A stretch of 5,382 nt of DNA from contig CANRCL010000079.1 in NCBI GenBank assembly GCA_947629115.1, positions 1 to 5,382 of the forward strand, read 5' to 3'. Within the stretch, counting starts at the first letter, position 1; each line of letters starts with the position of its first letter. Of this stretch, positions 4,982 to 5,382 are shown one piece after another. This stretch comes from an uncultured Bacilli bacterium (GTDB lineage: Bacteria > Bacillota_I > Bacilli_A > RF39 > UBA660). A model generated the notes under the pieces. The model did not search any database. It saw nothing but the letters and a program-made list of their open reading frames with translations, and was not told the DNA's origin. Position numbers and translations under genes: made by a program.

Positions 4982-5167
4982 ATGGCAGTTCCTTTTAGAA
5001 GAACGAGTAAAACCAAAAAGAATATGAGAAGAACACATTTAAAAAAGGAAGTTGGAGCAGTTGCAACTTGTCCAAAATGTGGAGCACCTTTAAGACCACA
5101 TAGAGCATGTACTAAATGTGGCAACTATAAAGGTGAAAATGTCTTAAAAGTTGAAGAAGATAAATAA
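4982..5167 (+). CDS. rpmF: 50S ribosomal protein bL32
   Basis: This is a small basic protein of the large ribosomal subunit. The 61 residues begin with the conserved M-A-V-P-F-R-R-T-S-K-T-K-K-N-M-R-R-T-H (1-19) and contain a zinc ribbon formed by Cys30, Cys33, Cys43 and Cys46 (C-P-K-C and C-T-K-C). The four cysteines mark it as the zinc-binding form, not the cysteine-free paralogue some Bacillota induce under zinc limitation. AAAGGTGAT at 4964-4972, inside the end of yceD, is the ribosome binding site. Length is normal. The stop codon sits in the base of the following terminator. Confidence 0.97.
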   Translation: MAVPFRRTSKTKKNMRRTHLKKEVGAVATCPKCGAPLRPHRACTKCGNYKGENVLKVEEDK

Positions 5168-5191
5168 GGTGTAGTAAGATACATCTTTTTT
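5166..5191 (+). terminator. Intrinsic terminator of yceD-rpmF
   Basis: AAGGTGTA (5166-5173) pairs with TACATCTT (5180-5187), with one G-U pair, around a 6-nt loop, and the T-run extends to 5191. The stem starts within the rpmF TAA stop. Confidence 0.75.
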
Positions 5192-5192
5192 G

Positions 5193-5211
5193 TTGTCAAA
5201 TTTTGTCAAAT
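5193..5211 (+). repeat. Short tandem direct repeat TTGTCAAAT
   Basis: TTGTCAAAT occurs at 5193-5201 and again at 5203-5211, a 10-bp period, i.e. about one helical turn. It lies just after the rpmF terminator and upstream of the poly-G promoter-like element. A DNA-binding protein site is possible; chance is not excluded. Confidence 0.35.
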
Positions 5212-5235
5212 AATAAAGAAATTAAAGAAAACCTC

Positions 5236-5263
5236 TTGATTTTCGGGGGGGGGTAATTATAAT
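5236..5263 (+). promoter_or_regulatory. Promoter-like element with a G9 tract in its spacer
   Basis: TTGATT (5236-5241) and a perfect TATAAT (5258-5263) are 16 bp apart, and nine consecutive G (5245-5253) fill most of the spacer. Gain or loss of one G by slipped-strand mispairing would move the spacing to 17 or 15 bp and so raise or lower promoter strength. A Shine-Dalgarno-like AAAGG (5273-5277) follows, but no convincing gene begins inside the window; GTG 5284 gives only 13 codons. The controlled gene, if any, would lie beyond the right edge. Confidence 0.5.
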
Positions 5264-5284
5264 TAATCTTATAAAGGTAGAGAG

Positions 5285-5382
5285 TGTCAAGTAAACATAA
5301 AGTGATAAAAATAATATATCAATAGAAGAAAAAATATATTATACTTAATACGTATATATAATAAATATTGTTTACTTGAACA
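5285..5382. repeat. Terminal inverted repeats bounding 98 bases (possible MITE or insertion-sequence end)
   Basis: TGTCAAGTAAACA (5285-5297) and TGTTTACTTGAACA (5369-5382) are inverted copies with a perfect 10-bp core and one extra base in the right arm. The block begins TG and ends CA, as many transposable elements do. The interior is AT-rich and has no ORF of useful size. A target-site duplication cannot be judged because the window ends at the last base of the right arm. It could instead be one end of a larger element or a long-range operator. Confidence 0.4.

Noticed and set aside
4942..5124. Minus-strand ORF of 60 codons opposite yceD and rpmF
   Set aside because: It lies antisense to the end of yceD and the highly conserved rpmF and has no ribosome binding site or promoter. 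Its length is a by-product of rpmF codon composition.
5284..5325. 13-codon ORF from GTG 5284 after AAAGG
   Set aside because: It is too short and overlaps the inverted repeat; good spacing to AAAGG alone is not enough.
1..5382. CRISPR array, tRNA or rRNA genes
   Set aside because: No regularly spaced repeats and no cloverleaf or rRNA core sequences were seen on either strand.

Overview
The window is AT-rich DNA from a low-GC Gram-positive type bacterium, most likely the Bacilli, Erysipelotrichia or RF39-like side of Bacillota. This rests on base composition, Shine-Dalgarno sequences of the AGGTGA/AAGGAG type, TTGaca-17-TATAAT promoters, intrinsic hairpin-plus-T terminators, and a yceD-rpmF pair. 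The standard code appears to be used: every tryptophan in the genes read here is TGG, no gene has an internal in-frame TGA, and yoeB ends in TGA. A peptidoglycan-type deacetylase implies a walled cell, not a mycoplasma.

Layout. 1-305 has no convincing protein gene; it holds a promoter (23-51), a roughly 130-nt possibly structured transcript and an intrinsic terminator (156-186), then the promoter/operator of a toxin-antitoxin operon. 306-831 is yefM-yoeB, closed by a terminator at 890-927. 980-1486 encodes a DUF1003 membrane protein and 1552-1968 an unrecognised soluble protein; each appears to have its own promoter. On the minus strand, 1974-2459 is a ComEB-like dCMP deaminase. Divergent from it, 2545-3687 is a membrane-anchored DUF3298 plus NodB polysaccharide deacetylase (PdaC-like). 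It converges, with a 4-nt overlap, on a minus-strand three-helix membrane protein gene (3684-4058). A second small minus-strand membrane protein gene (4101-4394) lies upstream of that one. It is divergent from yceD-rpmF (4491-5167), the 23S rRNA accumulation protein and ribosomal protein bL32.

5168-5382 is non-coding. It holds the rpmF terminator, a short direct repeat, a promoter-like element whose 16-bp spacer contains nine consecutive G, and a pair of inverted repeats bounding the last 98 bases.

The genes do not form one pathway. They are a toxin-antitoxin pair, cell-envelope genes, nucleotide metabolism and ribosome biogenesis, packed as short independent units. The most interesting signals are regulatory: the poly-G promoter spacer (a possible phase-variable switch), one palindromic TTGCAA that can serve as the -35 box of two divergent promoters, twin GTAC cores 12 bp apart inside the yefM promoter, the small transcript at the left end, and stop codons embedded in terminator stems. 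No clearly new multi-gene system was found.
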